64,000 nt of DNA from Xylaria sp. FL1777 (GCA_022578965.1 MU400577.1:1-64000); one strand, 5' to 3'; counted from the first letter of the stretch, positions 12,821 through 22,914 are shown. Numbers and translations: made by a program. Notes: generated by a model from the letters alone, not told the origin.

Positions 12821-14252
12821 TCAGTACATCCCGTTTGGCTTTAAATTGGTATAACCAGGGAACTGTTTCAGCACTTGTGTGTTCGTGATAGTTAATGGAG
12901 GACAGCCTAGACCCAATGTGGCATTGCTGACCGCTGACGTAAGACTATTCAATGCCTTGGTGGCATCGTCGAATAAGCCCGACAAGACGTCAGGCGCCAT
13001 CTGCAAAATGAGCTGCGTAGCGAAGCAAAACGCATTGCTGCCCTGAAGCAAGCTTTCTGCATTAAATACACCATTCGTCAGGTCTGCCAAGTCCACGCCG
13101 ACGAATGAGTTTGTGGTGCCCGTATTACCGCCCACGGACAGAAACTCGGCATGCTGGAGTGCCATGGCCAGCAGATCTTCGTCAAAGTACGGGATGGTGT
13201 AGTAATCGAGTGGGTGCCGCTTATACCAATTATCAGGGAAGCGCTCGTGGCCGGGCGTGATGGTGAAATGCGGGTAATCACCCGTGACGGCGAAGAAAGA
13301 CTTTAGCGTTTCGCCGTTCAACACTCCTTCCGGGTTTTCGGCCGATTTATTAGCCATTAACCGGTAGATGAATGTGTAAGCAGCCGAGTTGACGATGACT
13401 CCCGTTAAGGGCGCATAGAAAAAGTACGGATTTCCGGCCACCGATTGGTGGAATCGTTGCAAGCGATACTGCGTCAATACGTCTAAGCTGACAGAATCAC
13501 CATTTTCTTGGCCAAGCTCGTAGAGGGCGGTGAATTGCGATAGCCGTGGAAGGTTGTTGCCGCTAAACCAGGTCAGCCAATGGATGCTTAGAAGAGAGGC
13601 AAGGGCACGTGATAGAACAAGATGTAGGGTTTCATGGCTTACTATTGGTATAAGTCGCCGTGGATTGGTGATGCGTCTCCTTCGTATTTGTTATGGGAGC
13701 CAGAGAGACCCTGAGGCTCGCCGAGGAGGTCACCAAGGCCAAGCAAAGATGGAGCAGGTCCTCCGATAGAGTAGGACGTGAGATCGCCGTCGAATATAGC
13801 TCCGTAGACAGCAAGAAAAGTTGCTAGATCAACACCCATGCCGAATGCAGTCATCGTCCCCGATATGAACTCTTCAATAGTTCCTACACCATTGTGGGGT
13901 ATGTACCCATGATTCGCCATGGCATTTAAACCGGGACCTAAGGACCGTGAATATAACGTAGGCTCGGGCGGCTTCTAGCGAGATGCTTACAAGGGCCTCG
14001 TTGGTCAGAACCACCGGGAGGTACGAACGCATGGTCTCCTGTATTGCTCACGTATTGCATCTTGGCGTCGAAATATGGAGTTATGCCAGCAGCCTGCCTT
14101 TTGGCGAATGGGCAATCATGTACTTTGTTGGCATCTCTAGCTTCAGTTGTTCTTGGAAGTCGGAGAGCAGCCCCAGGCAAATGCCCGGGAAAGGCAGACA
14201 CTCGACTAATTGTCAAGGACAACAAAGGAAGAAGAAACGTAGATTTTCTCAT
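12821..14252 (-). CDS. Secreted haem-thiolate peroxidase (chloroperoxidase family)
   Basis: Three exons (14252-13991, 13937-13643, 13562-12821) encode 432 residues. The N-terminus is a signal peptide (LLPLLSLTISRVSA), followed by a Kex2-like KR near residue 52. The family hallmark is DQRGPCPGLNAMANHGYIP, whose PCP cysteine is the axial haem ligand; intron 1 splits that Cys codon. KYEGDASP in exon 2 is the EGD motif that binds the structural cation near the haem propionates. Family members (peroxidase family 2, including unspecific peroxygenases) use H2O2 for halogenation, peroxidation or oxygen insertion. The C-terminal half (NPYFFYAPLTGVIV, EFLSVGGNTG, NSFVGVDLADLT) matches ascomycete homologues of this group. 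Substrate not predictable. A solo LTR abuts its promoter. Confidence 0.92.
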
Positions 14253-14332
14253 GTTAACTATGACTTGATATTCTAGTAGTTGTATACAGTTCTAATTTCT
14301 CAAGTTTGGAAAAGTTCATAGCTCCTTATATA

Positions 14333-14666
14333 TATAACAAGGGCAGGTGTCAGGGCATGGAACTAAGTTATTGACTCTCTATTCTGAATATAATAATCTG
14401 TTATAGCTGCAAAAGTCCATGCCTCCCATTAGGGCTAATGCCGATCACGGTGGCTGTCCTTGAGTCTATATACAATTGGTTCGGGGTTTTCTAACCTCCG
14501 GGGTTTGCTAATATGTCTCAGATTAGCGAGAGCTGAATAGCTTCACTTCTGGATACACGAGACATTCTCAATAGGTCTCAATTCAGCGTAGTACGGTTTA
14601 GGTGTCTCACCTAACTCCGCGTCTGGAGATAGCACAAGGTGTTCAGCACATTCAGCGCGTGTAACA
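14333..14666 (-). mobile_element. Solo LTR (copy A) upstream of the peroxidase gene
   Basis: This 334-base element on the minus strand runs from TGTTACACGC to TTGTTATA. It is an inverted, diverged copy of 15917-16203 and shares its 5' end with 1-94. It is flanked by ATATA on both sides (14328-14332 and 14667-14671), consistent with a 5-base target duplication, although ATATA is low in information. No internal retrotransposon sequence adjoins it, so it is a solo LTR. It has the same orientation as the peroxidase gene and ends 81 bases before that ATG. Confidence 0.78.
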
Positions 14667-14671
14667 ATATA

Positions 14672-15599
14672 CGTACACGTTATCTTGCCGCTCAGCTCAT
14701 ATCTTGTCCAGAAAGGTTAACGATAACTCAGACTAGCACTCTAAATCATGTAGTCAGGTGAATAAGTACGAATGAGACATGGCGCCGAAGATCTCGACGA
14801 GTATCAACTATACTACGTAATAGTACCCCTAACCCATCAACGCCTCCTGCTCAGCTTGTCTCTCAGTTGTCTCAGTTGATATTTAGAATACGTGATAAAG
14901 CTTCCAAACTTCGCTATGATTCCCACCATGACTTTCTGCGTCCTCTAATAAACCAGCTTTATATTTTTCATGATGTCATCCATATCCGGAAATTCTACGC
15001 ATGTGATTTCATATCAGCTATCGGAGCAAGATATACCAAATTAGTATCGAGAATGGAATATTTGTCTTGAAAATTGTAAGTCAAGATGACAAAGTTACGA
15101 GAACAATGATATTTCTTAAGATACTGTCACGCTCCGGGAGTATTACGAATAAACAAGGGACAGATAGCGAGCCTGTCCTTCCCTACTACGACTAGATAAA
15201 TACCTCGAAATTTTGAATTGGGGGGGAGTTTAGCACTTATAGTTGAAATCTAAGATCTGAATATGAGGACTCTCAGGTTCATGCCGTCTCGCAGGACTAT
15301 ATTATAAAATGAATAGTGCGGCCACCAGAAAAAGAAACCGGCTTTGGGCATCTAGAATCCGCACCGATAGAATTAGGGAAGAAGAAAGACTCCGAATAAG
15401 ATGCTTGCACCAACCAACAAGCAACAAGAACGAACGATCAACAGGTCATAAGAACCCGGAGTCTTTAAACGATTACTCATCTACTAGACTCAGACTACTA
15501 TAGTATGGTTGTACGGGATAATGGTAAGACACGACTCATGCAATCGTCATTAGTTCGTACACTATTTGGATTCCTTTGGGTGGTTGAAGCCTGCTATCA
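14672..15599. other. Stretch between LTR copy A and a coding relic
   Basis: No gene seen. TGTCACGCTCCGGGAG at 15125 and a nearby GGACAG/CTGTCC hairpin (about 15159-15180) could be another LTR end, but I found no second copy in the window. Confidence 0.4.
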
Positions 15600-15889
15600 T
15601 CGATCGCCCTTGGCTTCTAAATAGGACAGATGTAGTATTTGTTCTAGAAAATGACGAGAGAATATTAGATATATCTACCTCTGGAAGAAGCCAAGGCCTT
15701 CCTGCAGGTGTGAAGCACTCATGACAGCAATTTCCTCTACCACATCGAGCGCCTTTAGAAGTCCGGTGCCCTTGGATACTAGGGTACCTGTGCCGTGGGG
15801 TTCTTTAACGATAAACTCAGTGGTACTAGGGGATATATCCCTCTAAGCAGCCTCAATGAGTTTAGGTAGAGGGCACTCTCATCTACACT

Positions 15890-15910
15890 CCCATCTATGA
15901 TATAGATGGG
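15890..15910. repeat. Perfect 9-3-9 palindrome
   Basis: CCCATCTAT and ATAGATGGG are separated by GAT, six bases before the start of LTR copy B. It could form a hairpin; no function is implied. Confidence 0.8.
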
Positions 15911-15916
15911 TTTAAC

Positions 15917-16203
15917 TGTTACACGCCCTGGATGTGCTGAACACCTTGTGCTATCTCCAGACGCGGAGTTCGGTGAGACACCTAGACCAGTAAAGCTATT
16001 CAGCCCTCTCTAATCTAAGACATATTAGCGGACCTCGGAGGTTAGGAAGCCCCGAACCAATTATATATGAACTCAAGAATAGCTACTATGCTCGGCATCA
16101 TCCCTAATAGAAGGCATGGACTTTTGCAGCTATAACAGATTATTATATTCAGAATAGAGAGTCAATAACTCAAGTTCCATGCCCTACACTAGCCCTTGTT
16201 ATA
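15917..16203 (+). mobile_element. Solo LTR (copy B) inside a coding relic
   Basis: Starts TGTTACACGCCCTGG and ends CCCTTGTTATA; this is the inverted partner of 14333-14666. Flanks are TTAAC (15912-15916) and TTGAC (16204-16208), a 5-base target duplication with one G/A difference. It lacks about 50 bases present in copies A and C after the GGTGAGACAC block. No internal element sequence adjoins it. Confidence 0.8.
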
Positions 16204-16392
16204 TTGACCGCCACAAATATGCAGTGTCGGCCGTCTTTGATCGTTGAACTCAGCAATCTCGCGTTGAATCTGCTCGATATAACCATAGTTACTATCAAGC
16301 ATGCACATATACCCCGAATAGGGGCTGGAATGGGGACATACAAAAATTTCGGCTAGAATTGCCTTACAGGTCTAGCCAGGAGCTCCGAGAGA

Positions 16393-16410
16393 GGGGGGGG
16401 GGGGGGGGGG
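16393..16410. repeat. 18-base G homopolymer
   Basis: An uninterrupted run of 18 Gs inside the coding relic, corresponding to C (proline codons) on the relic's strand. Slippage here would shift the frame, and the length may also be an assembly uncertainty. Confidence 0.9.
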
Positions 16411-16522
16411 TTCTGCAGAGCAGAAGTCCACTCCTATAGCCTCCTTCTACGCTGGTGTTGAGGGCAGACTAGTGCCGCCTCAAGGTTTTGATAAATTCTA
16501 GCGTGTCCTTCACTTTAGTCCA

Positions 16523-17152
16523 TTTGGGCTGTTAATCAATACGGATCTCATCCCGTAATAACTCGGATTCCCGGAATGAACGCAATTGAAAAGTTTCTCG
16601 TTGCAACTGCGAACGTGTTTGTGTATATGAGTCTGCTCTACCCTAGTTTAATACGAACAGCTAAGTAGCTGACTTCATTTCCACAGCTTCCTAGTATTAG
16701 TAAAAGGAGAAAAACAACTGACACCCGAAATCCCAACCGCACAGAAAATAAACGCCTTTCAAAAGGATTCAGTAACTCCTTAACAGACTAACTCCTCCAA
16801 AAATCATCACTATCTGAACGAATGCCCGATCCATTCAAGGTACGTATAACTCGTGCCAGCAAAGCTCAGTTTGCTGCCCTTTCTCATTCATTCCCTCTGC
16901 AATATAATCGAAGACCCATTTTTTCAATGGTGTCTCTCTATTCCATTCGTAGATAATCAAATAAAGAATATATTTTATGCTCAGATCGTGAAATAATGAT
17001 AGTGAGAGCTCGCGTCTGCTTTGGGGCGACTATTTAGAAGTATAGAGTCAGTAACTGTTATTCTCTAGAGGTATATAAGAATAACAACAATAATTCCTGA
17101 TTAGGCCACTGCTGCTCCCGCGACACGAAAAAACGGGGGGTTGTAAGAAAGT
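16523..17152. other. Gene-free stretch
   Basis: No ORF or repeat that I can support. It may contain unrecognised upstream exons of the relic at 15600-16522. Confidence 0.4.
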
Positions 17153-17563
17153 CTAGCATCCGTACCCGTCGTCAACTTCCTTACCGTTATAGAAACCGAT
17201 TCCCATGATATAATTTCCTGGTCGGAGACTTCTAATTGCCTCATTGGAAATGAATCTATAACACCAACTTCCTCTGTAGGCTCTTATCGTAGTACATTTG
17301 TCCCAGTCTGCGTCCATTCTCCCTTTCAGCGGACCCACGTTCCAACCCGCATCGGCTGCGTAAATTTCAAGGATACAGTAAGCGTATTCGTTATTGAGAA
17401 GTTTCGTCCCATCGTCACGTGTTATTCTGAACTCGGGGGGTACGGCATTGCGTGGAACAAAAATATGGAAGTCTTCATGCACTCCATATTGTGGGTAGCG
17501 CGTTGATGGTGTGTCCGGCGGGCCCTCGTTCAGCCTCTCGGAGTAGAAGTACACCGACCACAT
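17153..17563 (-). CDS. Small orphan protein of unknown function
   Basis: A single 136-codon frame from ATG at 17563 to TAG. Codon choice and amino-acid mix look like a real protein (balanced, with many aromatic residues), and it stands alone between gene-free stretches. Four Cys are present, including the C-terminal residue (GYGC). It has charged central segments and no signal peptide or membrane segment. I do not recognise the family. It could be the last exon of a longer gene or a lineage-specific protein. It lies about 1.5 kb from the HET-domain gene, on the opposite strand. Confidence 0.5.
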   Translation of the reverse strand: MWSVYFYSERLNEGPPDTPSTRYPQYGVHEDFHIFVPRNAVPPEFRITRDDGTKLLNNEYAYCILEIYAADAGWNVGPLKGRMDADWDKCTTIRAYRGSWCYRFISNEAIRSLRPGNYIMGIGFYNGKEVDDGYGC

Positions 17564-19086
17564 CTCTTGGTGTTGTCAATCCGTATGGGGTTTTAAGAAT
17601 AAAGCTGTACTTCTAGTACTTATTGTTTGGAAGATCGACGCATTCAGAAGCCTAGAACCGAAACCCCGAATTAGCGTTATTAGCGTCGAAACCTTCAATA
17701 TTACGAAGACCACTCAACAAGTCGAGGGACTGCTGCTTGAATAACGACCAACCTCTCAGGCGTACCTCAAAATTTGTAAAAGATTCTGGTGGTTCTTGTT
17801 ATACCTAACAGTATGGGCTTATGGTTATTCAAACGAAGTGTCTAAACTTAGCTTTATATATTGTCTTGAAGCTATGCTAGTTTCGTAAAAACAAACTAGG
17901 ATATTTTGCTATTAACAAACAATCTGAGGAATCGAGGCATTGTTTCATGCCTACGTGTTCAAATAATTTCTTCGTCCTCGTGAGGAGCTTGGTACGCTGT
18001 GTCACAGCATTATCCTATATAGGCCATTTTACAGGCTCACGATTATCCAGTTGTACAGATGACACTTCCCCCTTCTCGAGGCATGAATGCTCAACGAATC
18101 GCAAGAGTTAGCAATGGCTACCACTAAGAATAGACCTAATTGTAATTCCGATAATGACATGCTCTAGAATTTCATAATTCTCTCACCAATTATTTACAGT
18201 TTCTATGTGACCCCGCAGCTTATCCATTATTGAGTAAACGCTTTTACATCAAAGACCAAGATGTATTCATATACTCAGAGAAACCAAGATAATACGGTGA
18301 GTCTCAAGACACAAGATCACAAGGGAGTTTTTTATACGGGCTAATGCTCAAGGGAGTCTGCCCTGCGCAACAGCAACAGGAGGCTTTTGTTTGTGGTTGG
18401 TGGTTTGTGATTCCTAACATATCATCGTACAATCACGGCACATGAGGTACATTTAAGCTGTGTTTTTGTCTTCTTCCCTTGGCTTATCGTCCAGGTGACA
18501 GTCAGGGAAGACTGCTGAAAACCAAACATTTCGTATGACGAAGGAACACGCCTCACTTTCAGCCCGCTATCGCCCTCCAAAAAAACGCCACATGTGATGT
18601 CTTAAAGCCACTATAGCAGATAATGCTCGTGCTTCGCCGGGCTATGTTCTTAACTTAATCAGTAACGACAATGCAAGGGAAGAAATACAATGTTCCTATG
18701 TTACCCCGCTATATAACGACGCGAATCCTGGAGTTTTTTCTTGGCATTTTTTTTGCAACCCTCCTGCTCCCAGAAACTCATTCTTGCTTTTAAATAAAAG
18801 AAATTCGAGCTTGAGTTATAAGTAGACCAATACTAGCAACCTATGTATACATGATGATGGGCTATCTTACACTGAGATGTTCTCGTGAAGCTCTTCCCTT
18901 GGACTCCAATGGTCAGCACTAAGAACTAGGTATACTATATACCCCGCTTCCAGATTAGGACTTTGAGGCTCTGTGTAGGTCATCATGCGATGCACGCATT
19001 CCAATAGTAATCAGTAACGTCTTAGAAATCCACAACTCGTTTTCCTTCCTGCAGTGCGGTGGTGATTGTGTTTTGCGCTCGTGACC
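17564..19086. other. Intergenic, shared upstream region of orphan and HET genes
   Basis: A/T-rich, with no coding frame I can support. It lies between the divergent starts of the orphan gene (17563) and the HET gene (19087), so it holds both promoters. Confidence 0.45.
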
Positions 19087-20718
19087 ATGTGGCTAATTCA
19101 CATAGACACATTGACGCTGCATCAAGTGTCGGACGCGGATAGCGCCCGGTACGCCATCTTGTCCCACACGTGGGAAGAGGAAGAGGTTACATTTCAGGAT
19201 CTTCAGGATCTGGATAAAGCACGGAAGAAGAAGGGGTTCGGCAAGATTCTGGAGACATGCCGGATCGCAACGTCTCGCGGTCTACAGTATGCGTGGGTTG
19301 ACACCTGTTGCATCGACAAGTCATCGAGTGCCGAGCTTTCCGAGGCCATTAACTCCATGTTCAAATGGTATCAGCAGTCTGATGTCTGCGTTGCCTTTCT
19401 GTCCGATCTCAGCCCTAGCGAGACGCCAGATGTCGACTTTCCGCGCCGCTTCCCAAGATGCCGATGGTTAACGCGGGGGTTCACGCTCCAGGAGCTGATT
19501 GCGCCTACGATTGTGTCCTTTTACGATAGTTCTTGGAATTACAGAGGGACAAAATCCGGTTGGAGATCCTTGATTTCTATAGTCACGGGGATTGATCCGG
19601 CTATTTTAGAGGATCCCGAAGGCCTCTCTTCGGTTCCAGTGGGCAGACGTATGTCGTGGGCTGCTAAGCGCAACACGACTAGGGAAGAAGACCGAGCTTA
19701 TTGTCTACTGGGAACATTCGACGTTAACATGCCTATGATTTACGGCGAAGGACCCAAGGCATTCCTCAGGCTACAGGAGGAGATCGCCAGACAAACGAGC
19801 GATCTATCCCTGTTTGCCTGGAAGCAGAAAGGCCCGGATCCGCCATACCGGGGAATACTGGCAAAATCTCCGGCGGAATTCGCCAACTGCGGTACTCTAA
19901 AACACAAAATTCGAGACGCAGACTTGACAAGCGAGTACAGCTTCACAAACAAAGGGCTCCGCATTGAAACAGCCTTAGTCACTTTCCCCAGTGTCACTCG
20001 GGACTTTGTATGGAACTTGGGATGTTCAGAGCGTGACGATTGGTCTAAGCTAGAGATCCAGGGCTATCTCGGCATTTTCCTAGCCAAAACAGCAATCGGT
20101 TACGTCCGCGCTGAGCCGAATCTGCTGTTCGAGGCGGGAAACCAGCGACGAGGCCCCAACGAACTCGGAACATTCTACATGAAAGCGAGCCTCAATAAAT
20201 TAGAATCCGCACGTATAGACAAGCGCTTCGAAGGGGCCATTTACGTCCGCTGTCCCGAAACCATACGCATTTCCGGCGCGGCGCCAGGAGCGCTCTGGGA
20301 TCAGAACAGGTTATTATTCCTGAACCAAGGCCAGGGGATCAACGCTTACGTGCGTATTCTGCTCCAAGAAAACCTAGGACTCAGCGCTGCCGTGACCGTA
20401 ATTGTTGCTTGCTCGACCATGGAAAGGCCGATCTGCACCATCTGGGATCACCACAATCCCATGTACGGTCGCGTCCAAGCGTTCATAAAGTCCAAGGTGC
20501 TTGCGGATTATGTTGGTGCTGATTACCTAAGACTCCGCCTGATGGCACACCAACACGCCATGGCTGCGACGTCAAAGGCCGTGGCTAATATAGATTCGTC
20601 TTCAAGAAATCCTGTCTCATTACAGGTCGAGCTACAAGAGCATGTATTCGAAGGACAGCGTGGCTTCGTTTTGAATATCGAGGTTTCTCGGGGTACTAAG
20701 ACACTTCCTCGACGCTAA
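19087..20718 (+). CDS. HET-domain protein (heterokaryon incompatibility type)
   Basis: An intronless gene of 543 residues. The first ATG (ACCATGTGG) gives MWLIHIDT; the frame upstream has only TTG. The N-terminal HET domain spans about residues 22-165 with its three blocks: YAILSHTWEEEEVTF; GLQYAWVDTCCIDKSSSAE then INSMFKWYQQSDVCVAFL; and CRWLTRGFTLQELIAP. AYCLLGTFDVNMPMIYGEG follows, the usual continuation. HET domains act in fungal nonself recognition and trigger cell death, often downstream of NLR receptors. The roughly 300-residue C-terminal part has no WD, ankyrin or NACHT motif that I can see, so this is a stand-alone HET protein of the HET-E/HET-6-like kind. Whether it acts in incompatibility is unknown. 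Confidence 0.93.
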   Translation: MWLIHIDTLTLHQVSDADSARYAILSHTWEEEEVTFQDLQDLDKARKKKGFGKILETCRIATSRGLQYAWVDTCCIDKSSSAELSEAINSMFKWYQQSDVCVAFLSDLSPSETPDVDFPRRFPRCRWLTRGFTLQELIAPTIVSFYDSSWNYRGTKSGWRSLISIVTGIDPAILEDPEGLSSVPVGRRMSWAAKRNTTREEDRAYCLLGTFDVNMPMIYGEGPKAFLRLQEEIARQTSDLSLFAWKQKGPDPPYRGILAKSPAEFANCGTLKHKIRDADLTSEYSFTNKGLRIETALVTFPSVTRDFVWNLGCSERDDWSKLEIQGYLGIFLAKTAIGYVRAEPNLLFEAGNQRRGPNELGTFYMKASLNKLESARIDKRFEGAIYVRCPETIRISGAAPGALWDQNRLLFLNQGQGINAYVRILLQENLGLSAAVTVIVACSTMERPICTIWDHHNPMYGRVQAFIKSKVLADYVGADYLRLRLMAHQHAMAATSKAVANIDSSSRNPVSLQVELQEHVFEGQRGFVLNIEVSRGTKTLPRR

Positions 20719-22044
20719 TGATAGCACTGCTTAAAGTACCAAACGCCAAAGGCGGTTATATATGTTTCTTAACATTGTAATACTGTCGATTAGTAATACG
20801 GCATCTAGATTTAGGATTATGACAGCCTAAACAACTCGATGTCAGAGATCCTTGTCTCCAGAATGGGACTAGGTCACTAGAGAGTAACTTCAAGGTTGTA
20901 TGTACGGTTAAAGATTCAATATTCTTGATTCCTGAGCTTCTTCCAAGAAATATTGTGGGAAACCAGGCCATTATATAGAAAATACTAGACTATCTCCACA
21001 ATAGGGGCTCCTTCTAGCCCCCTGAGACCCTTGTCCCTGACACTCGATTACACCAACACAGGAGAGAGAGCTATCATTAAACCGTTCGAAAATTAAAGGG
21101 GGGAACTAAAACCGTAACTTGATCATAATAAATAGAAGCCCATTCGCGAATGTAGCAAGGTTCCATCCCCCCCTGGTTCACTTACACTATTTCCAACACC
21201 TAGATGGCGATTTTTACCATCCACTTATAGCACTCCCATGACTAGATGAGTTTATAAGTGCTATGATTGTGCAACGTTTAGAATGAAAGGGTTTGAATGA
21301 ATAGAGAAAGGGAAATGATAGCGAATGAATATGTAACTAGCATGAGTCCAGGTATCCGCAAACAATACCGCGCGCCGTACGGACTTCAATGAGACCATAG
21401 ACAATTAGCTGAGGCATGGTATCTACATTCGTAAGGAAGCTAGTTATAGAGCGCACCATGAATATCTAGGGAGCGATGGTACGACTATCTGAATACTCTA
21501 TAAGTTAGCACCACCTTTACATCTTATGTGCAGGGAGTACTAAGGCGCGCGAAAGAGGGTCATGACCCCTAAGTCATATCAATCACTAGTGAACAACTAC
21601 ATGTTTTGGAAAGGGGTGAACAATTATTGGACCTGGTAAAGCAGTGAGAGCTTCTTCCTACGCTTATGTTACTTACAATGTGCCATTATAGTTCACTGTA
21701 GATTTCATAGCCAGTTCACATTATGAAGATCTAGTTTAAGACAAAAATTTTTATTTATCATAGCTATCTGAATACATGAGCGTGATCATCGCCATGAGTA
21801 ATTTTTTTTGCGCCAATCTGAATGCTCCAATGTCCATGCGCTCGAAAACTCGCTGCACAGTTTTGGGGGCCAAAGTGTTTAGTCGTCGCTTACAATACAG
21901 TAGTAGTAATTACAGGGTTGTTCCGAAGACGTCGTAATGTCGCTCAATATTATATAAGGGAGCGTCGAGAGTCATTTCGTTAAGATAGATAATAGAAAAG
22001 GCCATCGAAAAGAGCGAATTTGAAGTGTTGAGTCCATGTCGTGC
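20719..22044. other. Gene-free stretch between convergent HET and Hsp30 genes
   Basis: A/T-rich; no frame or RNA gene recognised. It includes the 3' flank of both genes. Confidence 0.5.
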
Positions 22045-22737
22045 TTAGTTGATCGTGATTGGGCGACTCTCGTGCTTCTTCGCCTTGGGCACAATGACAG
22101 TCAGGATACCATTCTCCAGGGAAGCGGTGACATTCTCGTGGTCAACGCGGCGCGAGAAAGTGAAGGAGCGCGAGAAGTTGCCGACGTTGCGCTCGTAGAC
22201 CCAGAACTTCTGTTTCGGCTGCTGAGACTCTCCAGAGGTTTCGGGCTTGGGGGATTCTGTACCCGAAGTGGTCGTAACCGTGGTGCTCTCGGCCTTGCCC
22301 TCCTCTTTCTCATCTTCTACGGTCACCTTATGAGCCTTAGACTGAGTCTCAGTGTTGTCTTCGCCGTGAGGTTCGTTGGTGATGGCGCCAGCCTTGTTGG
22401 TGTCGCCGAGAAGACCTGCGGGTGGATTCCCTGCAGTGTAGGTGCGTTCAACGCTGCCACGGACAACCATGGTCTGAGGGTCGCTGAAGTCGATTTCCAC
22501 ATCTTTCTTGTCGACGCCAGGGAGCTCGCCGTGGAGTTCATAGTTCTGCTCCGTCTCTTTCACGTCGAAGCGCGGAGTGAAGGATTGGATACTGCGACGA
22601 GACTGAGCCTGACCATTGCGACTAACTGGTTCGCGGAAGGTCTTGTCCCAGTCGTCGATGAAGCGGAAGAGGCTACCGAAGTTGCCGGCGTCGTTGCTGT
22701 GGGCAGCGTAGAAGGGGTGGTGAGTGAAGACAGACAT
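22045..22737 (-). CDS. hsp30: Small heat shock protein, Hsp30/Hsp20 family
   Basis: One exon, 230 residues, starting MSVFTHHPFYAAHS. The frame extends upstream, but this is the first ATG after the TATA box with the family's N-terminus. The alpha-crystallin domain begins with FTPRFDVKETEQNYELHGEL (about 54-73) and continues with KKDVEIDFSDPQTMVVRGS. It is interrupted by an acidic, Thr-rich insert (about 105-170) and finishes with FSRSFTFSRRVDHENVTASL and NGILTVIVPKA. The insert between strands is normal for filamentous-fungal Hsp30. These proteins are ATP-independent chaperones that form oligomers and hold unfolded proteins during heat stress. A heat-shock element and TATA box lie upstream, so heat induction is likely. 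Confidence 0.95.
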   Translation of the reverse strand: MSVFTHHPFYAAHSNDAGNFGSLFRFIDDWDKTFREPVSRNGQAQSRRSIQSFTPRFDVKETEQNYELHGELPGVDKKDVEIDFSDPQTMVVRGSVERTYTAGNPPAGLLGDTNKAGAITNEPHGEDNTETQSKAHKVTVEDEKEEGKAESTTVTTTSGTESPKPETSGESQQPKQKFWVYERNVGNFSRSFTFSRRVDHENVTASLENGILTVIVPKAKKHESRPITIN

Positions 22738-22906
22738 GTTGTTGGTGAGTGGTGAGTTGCTGGAGGAATTCAAAAAGAGAATTTTGATGATGAGTTTGGA
22801 GCTTTTGGTGCTTTGGCTTTGAGATCTTGCTATTGATCGTTTGCTTGTTGTGTTTGTTGTGATGTGAAGGATGAAAGAAGTTATTCCAACAAGCTCTGAA
22901 CCACGG

Positions 22907-22914
22907 TTATATAG
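22907..22914 (-). promoter_or_regulatory. TATA box of hsp30
   Basis: CTATATAA on the minus strand lies about 170 bases before the hsp30 ATG (22737) and 35 bases downstream of the heat-shock element. This spacing is typical of a stress-inducible core promoter. Confidence 0.7.

Larger units (their letters stand above)
15600..16522 (-). pseudogene. Decayed coding relic split by a solo LTR
   Basis: Read on the minus strand, several pieces have clear protein character but no usable continuous frame. From 16522 comes DTLEFIKTLRRH, a TAG, then SALNTSVEGGYRSGLLLC, then an 18-base C run. Another frame then gives TCKAILAEIF, YSGYMCMLDSNYGYIEQIQR and EFNDQRRPTLHICGGQ up to the LTR edge. Beyond the LTR the frame resumes with EFIVKEPHGTGTLVSKGTG and ALDVVEEIAVMSASHLQEG. 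In-frame stops lie at about 16469-16471, 16372-16374, 15879-15881 and 15843-15845. I do not recognise the family. Continuity across the LTR after removing one target-site copy is suggestive, but some pieces may be exons. Confidence 0.45.

Noticed and set aside
14672..15916. Interior of a full retrotransposon between LTR copies A and B
   Set aside because: The two LTRs face opposite directions and each has its own flanking duplication. They are therefore separate solo insertions, not the ends of one element.
22036..22755. 239-codon plus-strand frame
   Set aside because: Antisense shadow of the Hsp30 coding sequence.
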